Below, piece after piece: positions 49,500-60,455 of a DNA stretch of 64,000 nt. Source of the DNA: Rhynochetos jubatus (taxonomy: Eukaryota; Chordata; Aves; Eurypygiformes; Rhynochetidae). The stretch lies in assembly GCA_027574665.1 (NCBI GenBank), contig CM050666.1, forward strand, positions 7,254,001 through 7,318,000. The letters are read 5' to 3'. The position numbers and the translations under genes were made by a program. The notes below the pieces were generated by a model. The model had not been told where the DNA came from, did no database searches, and worked only from the letters and a program-made list of their open reading frames with translations. The first letter of the stretch is position 1. Every line of letters begins with the position of its first letter.

Positions 49500-50950
49500 A
49501 TCCCCAGCGCTGATGCCTTTTAATTTCTCTGGTCAGGAGCAGGGGAGCTGCAGCAGGAGGAGGTGGAGAGGAGCTGAACATATCTGGGGGCAGCAGATGG
49601 GCAACAGCCACCAGTTGTGGCTGGAGAGGTCCAAACCCAAGAGCAAACAATCCCCTCTGAACACCCACCCCCGCGGGTGCAGCCCAGCTCATGGCTGCAG
49701 GCAGCAGACAGGCAGGTGAAGACCCAGCACTCAGCTGAGCCCCCCAGGCTGGGCCACCCCCAGTACCGGCCCCCTCCCAGCACTGAACAGGATGTGGCCA
49801 CAACTGCTTTCCACAGCCACCCGCCCGGCATTGGCAGATCCTGCCAGACATCCAGGCTTGGGGAGTACCTGGGGGGACACACTGGCACCAGCATCCGGGT
49901 ACGGCTGGTATTGCTGAGCCCCGAGCAGTGCCGCAGCCCTGGCTCAGCATGCCCAGAGCTCAGCACAGTGCACCCCAACCCGTCCTCACCCTCCTGCCTC
50001 CTGGCACAGCCCCCGCAGCCCCCAGCCTGCCCCCGGCTGAGGTGATCCTGGCAGTGGGTCCCCATCCTGCCTTGCCACAGGGCCGGGGTACAGCAGGCAC
50101 AGCCCACGGGGGTTTGGATGGGCAGCACTGGGCGGGTGCTCATGGCATGGGCACAGCCACCCTCCACTGCTGCCCACGACTGCTCCAGCTCCTTCACTCA
50201 GTTTCTCTGGGGGATGTTTAAAAGCTCCGAGCTCCTGCGGGATGAACACCCAATGCTGTGCCCGGCAGGGGTGGCGGGGAGTCACCCAGGGGGTGGTTTG
50301 GGGGTGCAGGCAGGTGGCAAGGCCACCAGCACACTGTCTTGGCTGTGGGTACCACCAGCCAAGGCTGGACCAGGGACCGCACCGGTGAGGTGACATCACC
50401 AAGGAGCGGGGAAGGGCATCAGCACAGCCCAGCATGGCCCAGCCCAGCCCAGCCCAGCCCCCCTCCCTCCAGTGGGGGCTGCCGAGCCCTGCGGCTGGAC
50501 CCCTGACACCCATCAGCATCGTCACTCACACACAGATGTTGGGTGCCTACGTTTAATTTCTCTGCAAACCACAGCATGGGGCCAAGCTGCCCTTCACGCC
50601 TCACCCAACGTCTCACTGCAGGCAGACCGGCCCGAACCACACAGGGAGGGTGCTGCCTCCATCCTCACGTGCTCGCCAGTGGCAGCTCCTTGTACAGTGT
50701 GATGTCACGGCTGAGCGTGACATCATCGCGCTGTCCTCCCATGTCAACGCCACATCATCTCCTCACCCAGATTTAACCTCTGCCTGATATTCTTCCACCA
50801 TTAATCACCACGATTTAGCAGCTCCCTTATTTTTAGTCTTCAGAAGCTGGGGTTTTATCCCGTTCTTCAACAAAATAACGGCAAACACAGGGAGCCGGTG
50901 CCCAGGGCGAGCAGCAAGCCTGCAGTAGGGGGACGTTATAAAAGACACCG
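49500..50950. other. Spacer between the convergent THADA-like and SBSPON-like genes
   Basis: GC-rich, with short CAGCC and CCCTGCC runs (for example near 50,430-50,460). I see no coding sequence; the open frames on both strands have no family resemblance. Confidence 0.5.
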
Positions 50951-50954
50951 GGTT

Positions 50955-50960
50955 TTTATT
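50955..50960 (-). terminator. Poly(A) signal AATAAA, SBSPON-like gene
   Basis: AATAAA on the minus strand lies about 70 bases after the SBSPON-like stop codon, implying a very short 3' UTR. Confidence 0.7.
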
Positions 50961-51027
50961 TCATTCCCCACCTCCCCAGCAAGGAGCAGCGGCATGGGGA
51001 GTCTCAACTCACCTTCCCAGCGGGATG

Positions 51028-53723
51028 CTACACGAAGATGAGAGCCGGTGGGGAGCAGACACAACCCTCCTGCAGTCCCTCCTGCACCCACGAGCCCTGA
51101 CACCCCGCCACAGAGGCAGCCACCCAAAACGTCCTGGAAGGGAAAACCTGTGAGGGCTAGGGCGCACCGTGAATAATTAGAGTTTTTAAAATTACATATA
51201 TATCATTATATATTGGTGGTTGGACCAGATGATCATTGTAGGTCGATTCCAAGTGAAGTATTTGAGTCTAGTCTATATAAATATAATTATTATTATATTA
51301 TATATTAGTGATAGTACATATTATTGATTTATTTTACAATATTACAGTATATTATATTATCCTATAATAATATGGCATGGTATAGTATCATAACATTGTG
51401 GCATATTTATATATTTATACATTTATATATAAATATATAATATTTATAATTAAGAATATAAAAAGAAGATGCCTTAGAGGCACAGGGAGATGCTTCTCCA
51501 TGGGGGGAGATGCCCCTTCGGAGGCGCAACGTGCCCCTGGGGCACGTTGCGCCGCCGAAGGGGCATCTCCCCCCAAATTACCACCTACCTGGCTCCTTGC
51601 AGCCCATGTCCAGTGCAATGAGGACGGCGGTGGGATGTGTCCCCCCGGCACTCGACGCACACCCGCTTGTCCCGGTGCAGCCGGCGGCTCCAAGTCTGTC
51701 CGCGGCACGGGGGGCCGACCTGCGTCAGGCGGAAATAGCCGCAGTAACTGGGGAGGGGGGAAAAGGGGGGAAAATGGGAAAACGGAAGGGAAAGGGGGAA
51801 AATAGTTGTTGGAGGGTAGAGCAGAGGTTGTAATGTTTTCTTGATGGATGGTGGGGTATAAAGGGGCTGTGGGTCTGGGGGTGCAAAGGGGATGTGGTTG
51901 GGGGGTGGGGGGTGTAGCGGAGCATTGGTTTTAGGGAGGTTCAAAGGAGACATGGATTTGGGGAGGGGGTGGAAGGGTAATGGCTCTGGGGGGTGTGAAA
52001 AGGGACCGTGGTTTGGGGAGGGGAGGATAATGGCTCTAAGGAGGTGCAAAAGGGCCACAGCTCTAGGAGGGGGCTACAAAGGGGCTATTGTTTTGTAGGG
52101 GGATGCAAAGGGTCCATGGTCTGTAGGTGTGCGAAACAGCGATAGTTTGAGGGGGTTGGGAGGTGGGAAAAGGGGCTGTGGCTTTAGGTGTGTGCAAAGG
52201 GACCATGGTTTTGGGGGTAGGAAGGGTAACAGCTCTAGGGGAGTGCAAAGGGACCACAGTTTTGTAAGGGGGTGCAAAGGGGCATGGCTGGGAGGGGACA
52301 GAAGGGTGATGGCTCTGGGGGTGTGCAGAGAAGCCATGGGTCTGGGGGTGTGAAGGGGCCATGGGTGGGGGGTTGGGGATGGCAGTGGCTCTAGTGTGGG
52401 GGTACGAAGGGGTCACAGCTCTGGAGGGACTGTAGAGGGGCTTTGTAGGGGGGTGCAGAGGGGCCCCAGCCCCACACCTACCCGGACGGCTCCTCCAGCA
52501 GCATCATCCCAGCTCTGCGCCAGCGATCCCCGGAGTCCCGGCCGAAGGAGCCGGGCAGTATCCTGGCCACCTCTGGCAAAGCAGCCGGGGGGGACACACG
52601 GGCGGTTAGGGACGCCGCGGGGCCGGTCCCGCACAGGGGGGCGGCACCCCAGGGGCACCCCACGGGCCCCGTGTTACCTTTGGCCGTCCCGCAGGCCGGG
52701 TGCTCCCCCAGGCAGCCGCGCCGCTGCTTGAGGTCGGGACAGGGCTGCCCTCCGTGCCGGGGGGGGACGGTGACCTGGCGGCTGCGGGCCTTGCTGCCGA
52801 CCCCGCACGGGGAGCTGCACCCGCTCCACGGCCCCCAGGGCCCCACCGCACAGCCCACGGCTGCCGGCGGCCCGGGGCGGGGGGAGGGAGAAGGGGAAGG
52901 GGAGCGTCAGTGCCGGAGGGATGGAAGGGGGGAGCAAGGGGCAGGGTGACCCCGCGGCCCCCCGGGCAGGGGGTGCCCCGCCAGCGCAGCGGCATTGTGC
53001 TCCGCTTCCGCAGCCGTTGTCCCGCATCGCGCTGAGCTGGGACCCCGCTAATCCCCCCGGAGATTAGGGAGGGCTGACCGCTGCAATTGTCCGTGGGGAG
53101 GTGGGCCCACGGCCGGCCTCCGCCTGGGTTCAGGTGCCCAGGGCGGGCCGGCTCTGCACCCCCCTGGGCTCGCACTCCCCGTTCGTCACCCCCAGCGCAG
53201 CCCCCCGGTGTCCGTGCAAAGGCAGCGCCCGGGGACACGCGGAGGTATTCGTCCGCCAGCTGCAGACCAGAGGCCACCCCCGCGGGCTCCCTTACTGCAC
53301 AGCGAGCAGCCAGGCGATCAGCGTGGAAAAAAAGCGGAAAATCGGGATATCCCTCCGAATCCAGCCCAGCCGGCATCCCCCGGTGCGTCCGTCCCCTTAC
53401 CGCCCCAGCTACGGGGCTACCAGCCAACAGCAAACACCTGCCACCAGAGGCGGCGGCCCGGGGCTCCCCCACACCCCCGGCATCACCCCCCCGGCCCCCG
53501 GTACCCCCATGGTACCGGCGCGGCGGCACGCGGCGTGGTAGTCCTGGCAGCAGTCGCCGGTCCTCTCGCAGTACGAGTCGCAGTAGCAGCGGGCGCGGCG
53601 GCCGCCCGCCGCCCAGCAGGCGTTATTCCTGCCCGGGCAGCACCGGTGGCGGCAGCTGCCCGCGGCACCGGCCAGGCAGCCGGCGGCCAGCAGCCATCCC
53701 CCGCAGAGCAGCAGCCAGTGCAT
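51028..53723 (-). CDS. Secreted SMB + thrombospondin type-1 protein, SBSPON-like, five exons
   Basis: SBSPON (RPESP) proteins are small secreted or matrix proteins. Exons: 53,723-53,516; 52,860-52,678; 52,572-52,482; 51,747-51,589; 51,133-51,028, all GT-AG and in phase, giving 248 residues (human SBSPON 264). Residues 1 to about 23 are a signal peptide (MHWLLLCGGW...). Residues 24-66 form the somatomedin-B module with ten cysteines. The TSP1 module begins near residue 73 with the C-mannosylation motif WGPWSGC. After it come VARILPGSF, YCGYFRLTQ, KRVCVEC and, in the last exon, the paired GCQGSW and CVCSP cysteines ending ...ALIFV, which parallels the SBSPON C terminus. An in-frame ATG at 53,879 would add an Arg/Gly-rich leader and bury the signal peptide, so it was not used. 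SBSPON itself is on human chromosome 8, so this is taken as a paralogue. Cysteine spacing carries the call; overall identity to SBSPON looks low. Confidence 0.85.
51170..51475. repeat. AT-rich low-complexity block
   Basis: About 300 bases are mostly A and T, with many TATAT, TATTAT and ATAATAT runs, in sharp contrast with the GC-rich sequence on both sides. A CR1 terminus relic is embedded at about 51,217-51,256. It lies in intron 4 of the SBSPON-like gene. Confidence 0.85.
51217..51256 (+). mobile_element. Short CR1 terminus relic
   Basis: TTGGACCAGATGATCATTGT followed by AGGT...TTCCAA matches the terminal bases of CR1 elements. Only about 40 bases remain, inside AT-rich DNA. Confidence 0.7.
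51502..51574. repeat. Near-perfect 36-bp inverted repeat with a 1-base spacer
   Basis: The left arm (51,502-51,537) and right arm (51,539-51,574) are reverse complements with one mismatch (A at 51,522 opposite the CGGCGG position), separated by a single T. The arms are GC-rich and begin and end in G6/C6. The palindrome lies between the AT-rich block and exon 4 of the SBSPON-like gene (ends 51,589), 15 bases past the splice donor inside intron 4. Confidence 0.95.
51840..52475. repeat. Degenerate G-rich minisatellite in intron 3 of the SBSPON-like gene
   Basis: About 16 or more imperfect units of roughly 35-40 bases carry GGGGGTGCAAAGGGG followed by (C/T)(A/T)TGG(T/C)TTTGG or GGCTCTAGG. The plus strand is almost free of C outside the units and full of G-runs. 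The repeated Pro-Leu-His-Thr-Pro open frame on the minus strand is a by-product. The array stops within about 10 bases of exon 3. Confidence 0.85.
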
Positions 53724-53960
53724 GCTGCCGGCACCCCCCGGACCGGCTCTGCCCCAGCGCCGGGCCAGGAGCGAGGGCGGCGGCGCCGGGAGCCCCGGCC
53801 GCACCGCCCCCGGGCTGGGCGGAGAGGGGCAGCGCCCGTTCCCTTCTGCTCCGCCGCCCCTCGCCCTCTCGGCTCTCATAAACCGCTGTGCTGGGAGAAG
53901 GCAAGGCCGGAGCTGCCGGGAGCGGCTGCGAACGGGGACTGCGGGGTTGGTGCCGACGCT
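53100..53960 (-). promoter_or_regulatory. CpG-island promoter of the SBSPON-like gene
   Basis: The sequence around exon 1 and 5' of it is GC- and CpG-rich on both sides. No firm TATA box is seen. The island ends near 53,960, before the A-rich tract at 54,108-54,130. Confidence 0.6.
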
Positions 53961-54083
53961 CCCCCGGAGTGCAGCGGGATGGGGCGCAACGGGAGAGCCC
54001 CATCCCCAATCCCCACCCGCACCACAGGAGCTGCCTGCTCAGCACAGCCTGGACACCAGCGCAGCTGCTAAAGCCAGACCGAT

Positions 54084-54089
54084 TTTATT
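54084..54089 (-). terminator. Candidate poly(A) signal AATAAA, SLC25A1
   Basis: AATAAA on the minus strand lies about 1.25 kb after the SLC25A1 stop and about 360 bases before the SBSPON-like start. If used, the two tandem genes are almost adjacent. Confidence 0.45.
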
Positions 54090-55339
54090 CAAATTGCGAA
54101 TGTAAAACAATAATAATAATAAAAAAAAAACCAACCAACCCAGCCCTCACTGGGTTCAGCCGCAGGTAAACCGTGCCCCGGCTTGCTTTCTTCAGCATCC
54201 TCCCGTGTTAAGGCTGCGTTCATCACTGGGGACAGGAGGGAGGAGGGACGGGGCGAGCCCTGGCTCTTGGGACCCCCCTAGCTCCTCTGGGAGAAGTTTG
54301 GCACAAACCTGGCAGGGTCAAGCCCGGCGCAGGGCAGGGCAGAGCTCTGGCCCCATGGCCACAGGTGTTAGTGGGTCAGCGTGAAGCTCCAAAAGCTACG
54401 GGATTACCTATGGGGCTGCGGCGAGGCCACGGGAGGGCAGATGGGGGGGGAATGTGGCAGAAGAAGGGGTTTGCACCCCTGGCCGAGGGGCCAGGTCTGC
54501 GGTGTGGGGCTGCGCCTCCCCGCCCCTGATGGCACGTGCGTCTCGACTGTAAACGGCAAGTGATGGGGGCACCTGGCTCGCCCCAATCCCAGCCCCCCGG
54601 TGAGGAGAACTAAAGGCCTGGCTGTGTGTGCAATTTCGGGCAGCACCTGCTCAGCAGCCTGGGGCTGAGTGGGACCCGGGGGCTTGGATGTTGCACCCCG
54701 AGTGGTTTTGGTGCCAGCAAGGAGGAGGGAGGAAGGAGCCTGGGACCACACCAATAGGTCACTCCCCTCCTGTCCCGGGGGGTGCAGGTCTGGTGACTCC
54801 CCCAGAACTGCTGTGAGACCTGGTGCATCACTCCCAGGTGGCGGTATCAGCCCCAAGAGGCTCCGCCAGCTGCGATGCTCGGTGCATGGCTCGGCCATTG
54901 CACCCGAATGGCTCCTGGGGGACTCACAGCATTCCCAAAAAGAGCTGGTCCCCAAGCAGCCAGCAGCTCCTGGCTGTGAGGGGCCCTGAGGGTGCAGGGT
55001 GACCATCCTGGGGGACAGCTCACCCTGGACAACCTTGCAGGTGACGCAGGACCATGGGGAAGTGTCACCAGGGGATGGGGGTAGGCACGACCAAGATGCT
55101 GGGGGTGTAGACGCTGGGATGCTGCTCCCTCCCTGCTCCTTTTAGTACACAACTGATAATTTAACCTGCTACAGAGCCTGTTCCTAAATACAAAGGTGGC
55201 TGGGTTTGGGGGGGAGGACGTGCATGTGGGGCACACTTGGGCCCGGGCAGTGCCGCAGGCAGCTGCGGGCTTGGTCACGGCTCTCCAGCTGCAGCCCCCC
55301 GGGGCAAGGGAGGTGAGGGGCTGCCCCGGCCCGCCCCCC
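54090..55339 (-). other. Probable SLC25A1 3' UTR / short intergenic spacer
   Basis: No protein-coding signal is seen. An (ATA)n-A run lies near 54,108-54,130. The open frames here do not resemble known families. Confidence 0.5.
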
Positions 55340-57946
55340 TCAGTCCGTTTTCCACACCTTGTTGAGGAACTTGACCACCTCATCGTAGATGACGAAGACG
55401 ATGGCCACATCGAGGCAGACACGGCCCAGGCGAGGCACCGTACCCTTGTAAAACCTGCCAGGGATAGAGGGGGGCCGTGGGTGCCCTTGCCACCCCCTCC
55501 CTGCCCATCCTCCTCCCCCCTCCATACCCCTTGCCCACCCCTGCCACAGGACTTACGCCAAGGGCCCTTCGTATTTCATGATCTGGTAGGCACAGTCCCA
55601 GGTGCTCTTGTACTTGTGCGCTTCCAGCCCCTGCGGGATGAGAAAAGCAGGGTCACAGACTGGAGCCGGGGCGCATCCGGTGGGGATTTTATGGGGGAGG
55701 CAGAGAGCTGGGGGTGTGACACGAGGAACCAATCCAGGGCCACCAAACCTGGCAGGGACATCCCCACCTAGGTACAAACACTTCCCAGCACCCTCATGGC
55801 CCGGCTGTGAGGGGGCAGCATCCCCCAGCATCTCCCAAACCTCGCCTGGCATCAAGCACCTGCCCTGGGGGCTGCACGAAACGGGTGACCCCAGCCCGCT
55901 GCAGGCAGTGGTTCCGCACTGTGCCCCGGTGCCGTACCTGCATCCTGGTCTTCACCACATCCAAGGGGGTGTTGCCGAAGACGCTCGCAGCTCCGGCAAG
56001 GGCTCCAAACACCCCCGTGACGAAGGGGTTGATGACCTTGTTGGGATCGTCCCCTGAGAAGGAGGAGCGGTTGAGGCAGAGCAGTGGTGTGGGGATGCAG
56101 CACGGCATTCCCGAGGGAGCCCGCAAGGAAGCTCCTGGGTCTGGCTGCTCACGGTCAGGGTTTGTGCCATGCTGAGCTGGGGATTGGGGCGTTTGGAGGG
56201 GACAGTCCAGCAGCATCAGACCCAGAGAGCCCACACAGCACTGAGGGGCTCAGGGTGGGCGTGACGGTGATGCTCCAGCAGCAGGACCCACAAGCAGGGT
56301 GCCCGCTGCCCTGGTTTTCATCTTCCTCCATCACAAAAGGCCAAGCCATGAGAAGCGAAGGGTGTGCTGATGGATCCTGAGGATGGGCTGGGGGAGCCAG
56401 TGGCACAGCCAGGATAGCCTGGGGGGATGGGTCACCGTACCTTTGTACCAGTTCTTGAGGGAGGTCATGACGAAGAAGCGTATGGCCTGGTTCGATCCTT
56501 GCTTGAGGACGGTTGCGGTTAAGCCCTGGTAGGTCCCCTTCAGCCCTGCAGCAAGAGCAGGCGTTGGAGGGGAGGACCAGCCTCACCCTGGCACAGAAAA
56601 ACCTCCCCAGGCTGCCAGTCTCAGCCTGTACCTCCCGCTCCATCCCCACAGCAGGGTAGTACCCAGGGGGTCAGGGTGGCTCTTCCCTGGGACTCACCCT
56701 GTTCCCGAACGATCTCCCGGACGCCGTGGAAGAAGCCGCGGTATTTGGGCTTGGGGGAGCACTGGTCATGGATAAACTTCACCTGCAGGGAGAGGATGTG
56801 CTTGTCCTGGCCGAGTCGAGGGGAGATGCGATGGCGCCGAAGGGCTGCCAGCCACCTCTCGCCTTGCTCCAGGGATCTCAGGATCAGAGCCGGCCGAGGC
56901 GGCCAGGCGATGACAGGTGACAGCACGGGGGAAGCCTGCGCCACGGCCACCAGTGCATTTTGCAGGGAAAAACCTGGGAATCTGCCTCTGCCAGTGTCCG
57001 CATGGGTTTTACAGTGCTAAAATGTGTGATGGGATGGCTCCTGCAGCCAGACCCGACCTCTCCATGGGGCTTTCCAGCATCAGCTCCTCCCCGGCAAAAC
57101 CCACGCCTGAGCAAACCCACGCGGCCCTCAGTTCCCCCAACGGCAGGCATCCCTGGCTCTCACTCCAACCCAGCCCTGGGAGGGGTGCCAGGGTGGGCAG
57201 CTGCCTCCCACCTACCTTGATGGTCTCCATGGGGCAGACCACCACCACGGCCTCGGCCACGCCAGCGCCCAGCCCGCAGATGAGGCCCCGCGTGCTGTCC
57301 AGCCGCCCCTGCTCATCTCTCATCTGGTTGCTGAGGAACTCGAACATCCCGAACCTGTGGAGGAGCCGCCGTGCCAACCCCCGGGCGCCCGGCTGGGGGG
57401 CTGTACCCCCTGCTCTGGGTCTGTCTCCGAGAGCAGCCATACACCCTGCAAGAGGACCCTCCCCCTCTGGGAAAGCACACAGTTTTGGCAAAGTGCCACT
57501 GGGGACACAGAGGGCAAACCCAGTCCCTCGTTTGCTGCCGCCCCCAACTCACCCCGTGCCATGGGGGACACCTACCTGACAGCAGCCTTGGGGATGGAGC
57601 CATACACCAGCGAGCTGAGCCCCCGGTACAGCCCCCGGATGCCATGGTCGCGGACAGTCTGCTTCACGCAGTCACCTGCAGCAGAGCACAGCAGTGGTGC
57701 TGTTACCCGCCACGTCGAGGGCCACTGTGCCACCCCTCTCACCTGCCCCACTGAACCCCCAACCCCCCCCAGCTCCAACCAGGCTCCCCAGGAGCCTCCA
57801 CATCCGGGTTTGGGGCAGGGCACTGGGTGCACGCTCACCGATGCCCTTGTAGCGGGGAGGGTTTGCCTTCTCGTCCAGCTGCAGCTGTGTCTTCACGTAC
57901 TCCGTGGGGAATGTGATGCAGATCTCAATCCCTCCGGCCAGGCCAC
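55340..57946 (-). CDS. SLC25A1: Mitochondrial citrate carrier SLC25A1, exons 2-9
   Basis: SLC25A1 (CTP/CIC) exchanges matrix citrate for cytosolic malate across the inner mitochondrial membrane, feeding cytosolic acetyl-CoA for lipid synthesis and acetylation. Exons: 57,946-57,839; 57,675-57,576; 57,354-57,216; 56,782-56,698; 56,545-56,441; 56,053-55,938; 55,630-55,557; 55,454-55,340, all GT-AG and in phase. They give 279 residues plus a shared first codon, exactly what follows exon 1 in the 311-residue human protein. The three carrier motifs PTEYVK, PMETIK and PLDVVK mark the three repeats, and the protein ends NKVWKTD. Identity to the human carrier is very high except near [11 protein letters not shown]. 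Exon 2 needs one base from the preceding exon; that exon is not certain (see the candidate at 58,507-58,549). Confidence 0.96.
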
Positions 57947-57949
57947 CTG

Positions 57950-60450
57950 GGCGGGACAAGAGGGGACGCTGGGGCCGAGTGCGGCACCGTGCCTGTCCAA
58001 AGCTGGGTGGCCTCTGCCGGCTCCATGACGGCTGAGCCCGAGACCTCTGGCAGGGCTGCGCCCGAGACCTCTGGCAGGCAGGTCCGGGCTGGGACACGGT
58101 GTCCCTGTCCTTGCCAAACCCCTGGGGACTTCACACGGCAGCAGGGCCCTGCGCCAACCTGGCACCCTGCACAGGCATCGCTACCTGGCCGTGGCAAGAG
58201 CTGGCCTGGGGATCGGCCAAAGGGGTGGGAACACCAGGTGAAACACTGCATCCACGGCCGCTGTTTCAGCGTTGTTTCTCCCCAAAGGCACCTCTCCCCC
58301 TCCGGAGCCCCACACCCCACAGCCGAGCTGCCAGTACGGGGATGTACAGACCCGACAGCGCCCTGCATGAGGCCCAGCACAACGTGCCCGGCACCGGCAG
58401 GAGCCCATTTGCAGGCCTGGCCGTGCCGGCATGGGAGCACAATTATCATCAAGCCTGTCTGCCTGCCCTGGCTCACGCGGCGGCCACTGCTGGGAGCTGA
58501 TTACACCAGCTGAAGCCTTTCCTGCCATGGCCCGGAGATGCGCTGGCATCCCAGCAGCGAGTGACCGTGGCTGTCAGTGGTGGGGGTCCCCTTGGCTCCC
58601 CTGAAGCACGCATCCCCAGCTGGCCCTGCCACGAGCTGCCTGGGGGCAGCAGAGCCAACCCAGCTGGGTGGAGGTCTCGGGAGCTGGGCTCATCCTGGCC
58701 GGCCAACGACTGCGCAGCTCGCTCCCTAGCACTGGAGCGCAGCCGGGTCCTGCCGAGCAGCGGGAGCTCTGTGCCAGTGCAAGGAGGCAGCACGGGGCCA
58801 AGCCAGGCTCCCCTGGCCTCGCAGGGGCAACCCAGGCCAGGGCACGAGCTGGCAATGGGGGCAGCCTCGCTGGGACCGGGCGTTGCACCGCGCAAGGCTG
58901 GGAAGCCCCAGGACGCTGTGGCTGGGCACCCACCAGGTTCCTCGCCCAGGGAGGGCGACTTGGGGCCCCAGCCCACAGGACACGGCATGGCGCGGGGTCA
59001 GGGTGGCTGCCAGCTCCCAGTTTCTCACTCCACCTCCAGTTCGGCCATGTCCTCAGCGTGACTCAGCAGCGCTGCGGCTCCCACCACAGCCACCCAGCAT
59101 GCAGCCTCGCCAACCGCAGGGGACACGCTGCCATCCCCCGCCGCCATCGTGGGAAGGGCCAGGCGTAGCAGCGGGTTATCCTGCTCTGCAGCAAGCCCAG
59201 GCCCAGTGCTGCGTGGAAGAATGCAGCTCTGCTTATCAGCACCCTCCAAAGTACCCTGCAAGGGGACACTGCCAGGGGACACTGCGGGCTGTGGTACAGG
59301 GAGCAGGGCCACGGCTGCTCCCCGTGACAGCAGCAGGTGGCCCCAGCTCCTCAGACCAGGGGGGTTTCTCATACAGTCTTATTTCTTCTGTATGGCCTAC
59401 AAATTCACAAGAGAGGCCTTTCATCTCTCTAGTGCTGCCTCCAGCCCCTTCTCGCAGAGTGCCGCCAGCAAAGCCGCTCACCCAGCACGGGGACATCCCG
59501 GCTGGCATCCCCTGGGCACTGCTGCCTCCTCTCAGCCATGTCCTTCTGGAGAGAAAGGAAAGCCACCTCGCCACACTGCAGCAGCTGGGCTGCACCCACC
59601 TTAAACCAGCCTTATCCTGCTTTTTCCCCAGGCACAAGAAGCAGTGGGCTGCGCTCGCCCTCCCCGGGGTAGCCAGGAAGCTGTGCCAGCACTCAGCATG
59701 GCAGGGACAAAGGGAAAGCCCAGCCCCGCACCTGAGAGTGTCCCCCTGCTCCCGCAGGCATGGCGGGGCTGGCGACACCATGGCACTGAGAGCCAGCCCA
59801 GCCTGGCAGCATCCTGGCCCCGTGGGGTGCTGGGGACGGGAGGCCAGCCCGGCTCCTCCGCAGCAGACAAAGGTCCCTTGTTTCCCGCTGTGTTCCCAGG
59901 GAGGAACGGAGCTGCTCAGCCCCAGGCCCGGCCGGCGCCTCCCGGGAGGCGGCGATGGGTGACCACCACCGACCTTCATGTCTCCGTGGCACCGTGTGCT
60001 TCGGCAGCGTGGGAGGAAGCCTTGGCAGCCGCTGCGAGGCTGGCTCACACCACTATGGCCAGCCACCAGCCCTCCCCCGGAGCACCACGGGAGGACAGCC
60101 ACCATCCCCAGAGCCCTCCTGCTGCCCCTCAGCACTCTCCCATCCTTGACACGTCCGTCAGAGGTGGCAGGCACTGCCAGTCCCACGGCATGAGGGGCTT
60201 GCCAAGGACTGTAAGCTCTCCTGCAAAGCCAAACAGCTCCTGCGGGAACAGCTGGCAGGTCCCAGGCGAGCAGCATCCTCCGGCTGGTTGCGATGGTCCC
60301 TGAAAAGCTGAGCAGCATCTGGCACCTCTCTGTGCCGCTACACAGCACTGTGCCACCAGCCTCGCCACCACCGCAGCCACACAAACCCCCAGGCGATGCA
60401 AGGACACTTCCCTCCCCTACACTGCAGGCCTGAAGTGCTGGGCATTTGAA
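57950..60450. other. GC-rich DNA upstream of SLC25A1 without a recognised gene
   Basis: Long open frames occur on both strands (for example 58,883-59,962 plus and 59,236-60,384 minus), but they overlap each other, are rich in Pro, Ala, Gly and Ser, and match no family I know. A 24-base unit (CGAGACCTCTGGCAGG...) is duplicated at about 58,034-58,081. Confidence 0.5.
58507..58549 (-). other. Weak candidate for SLC25A1 exon 1
   Basis: ATG followed by MPAHLRAMAGKASA and one spare base ends at a GT. The phase fits exon 2, and the joined product would read ...GKASAGGLAGG, against GKAILAGGLAGG in human. Against it: the donor (CTG|GTGTAA) is poor, the exon is shorter than the human one, one residue is missing, and there is no clear CpG island. 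The true exon 1 may lie elsewhere or beyond the window. Confidence 0.25.
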
Positions 60451-60455
60451 GAGCC

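Noticed and set aside
51725..52416. Proline-rich minus-strand open frames with PLHTP repeats
   Set aside because: They are the minisatellite read in frame; true exons 3 and 4 of the SBSPON-like gene lie on either side with proper splice sites.
53724..53879. Upstream in-frame ATG for the SBSPON-like protein
   Set aside because: It would place an Arg/Gly/Pro-rich leader before an obvious signal peptide.
58883..60384. Long open frames (about 360 and 380 codons) on opposite strands
   Set aside because: They overlap each other, have strongly biased Pro/Ala/Gly/Ser composition and no recognisable domain; GC-rich sequence lacks stops by chance.
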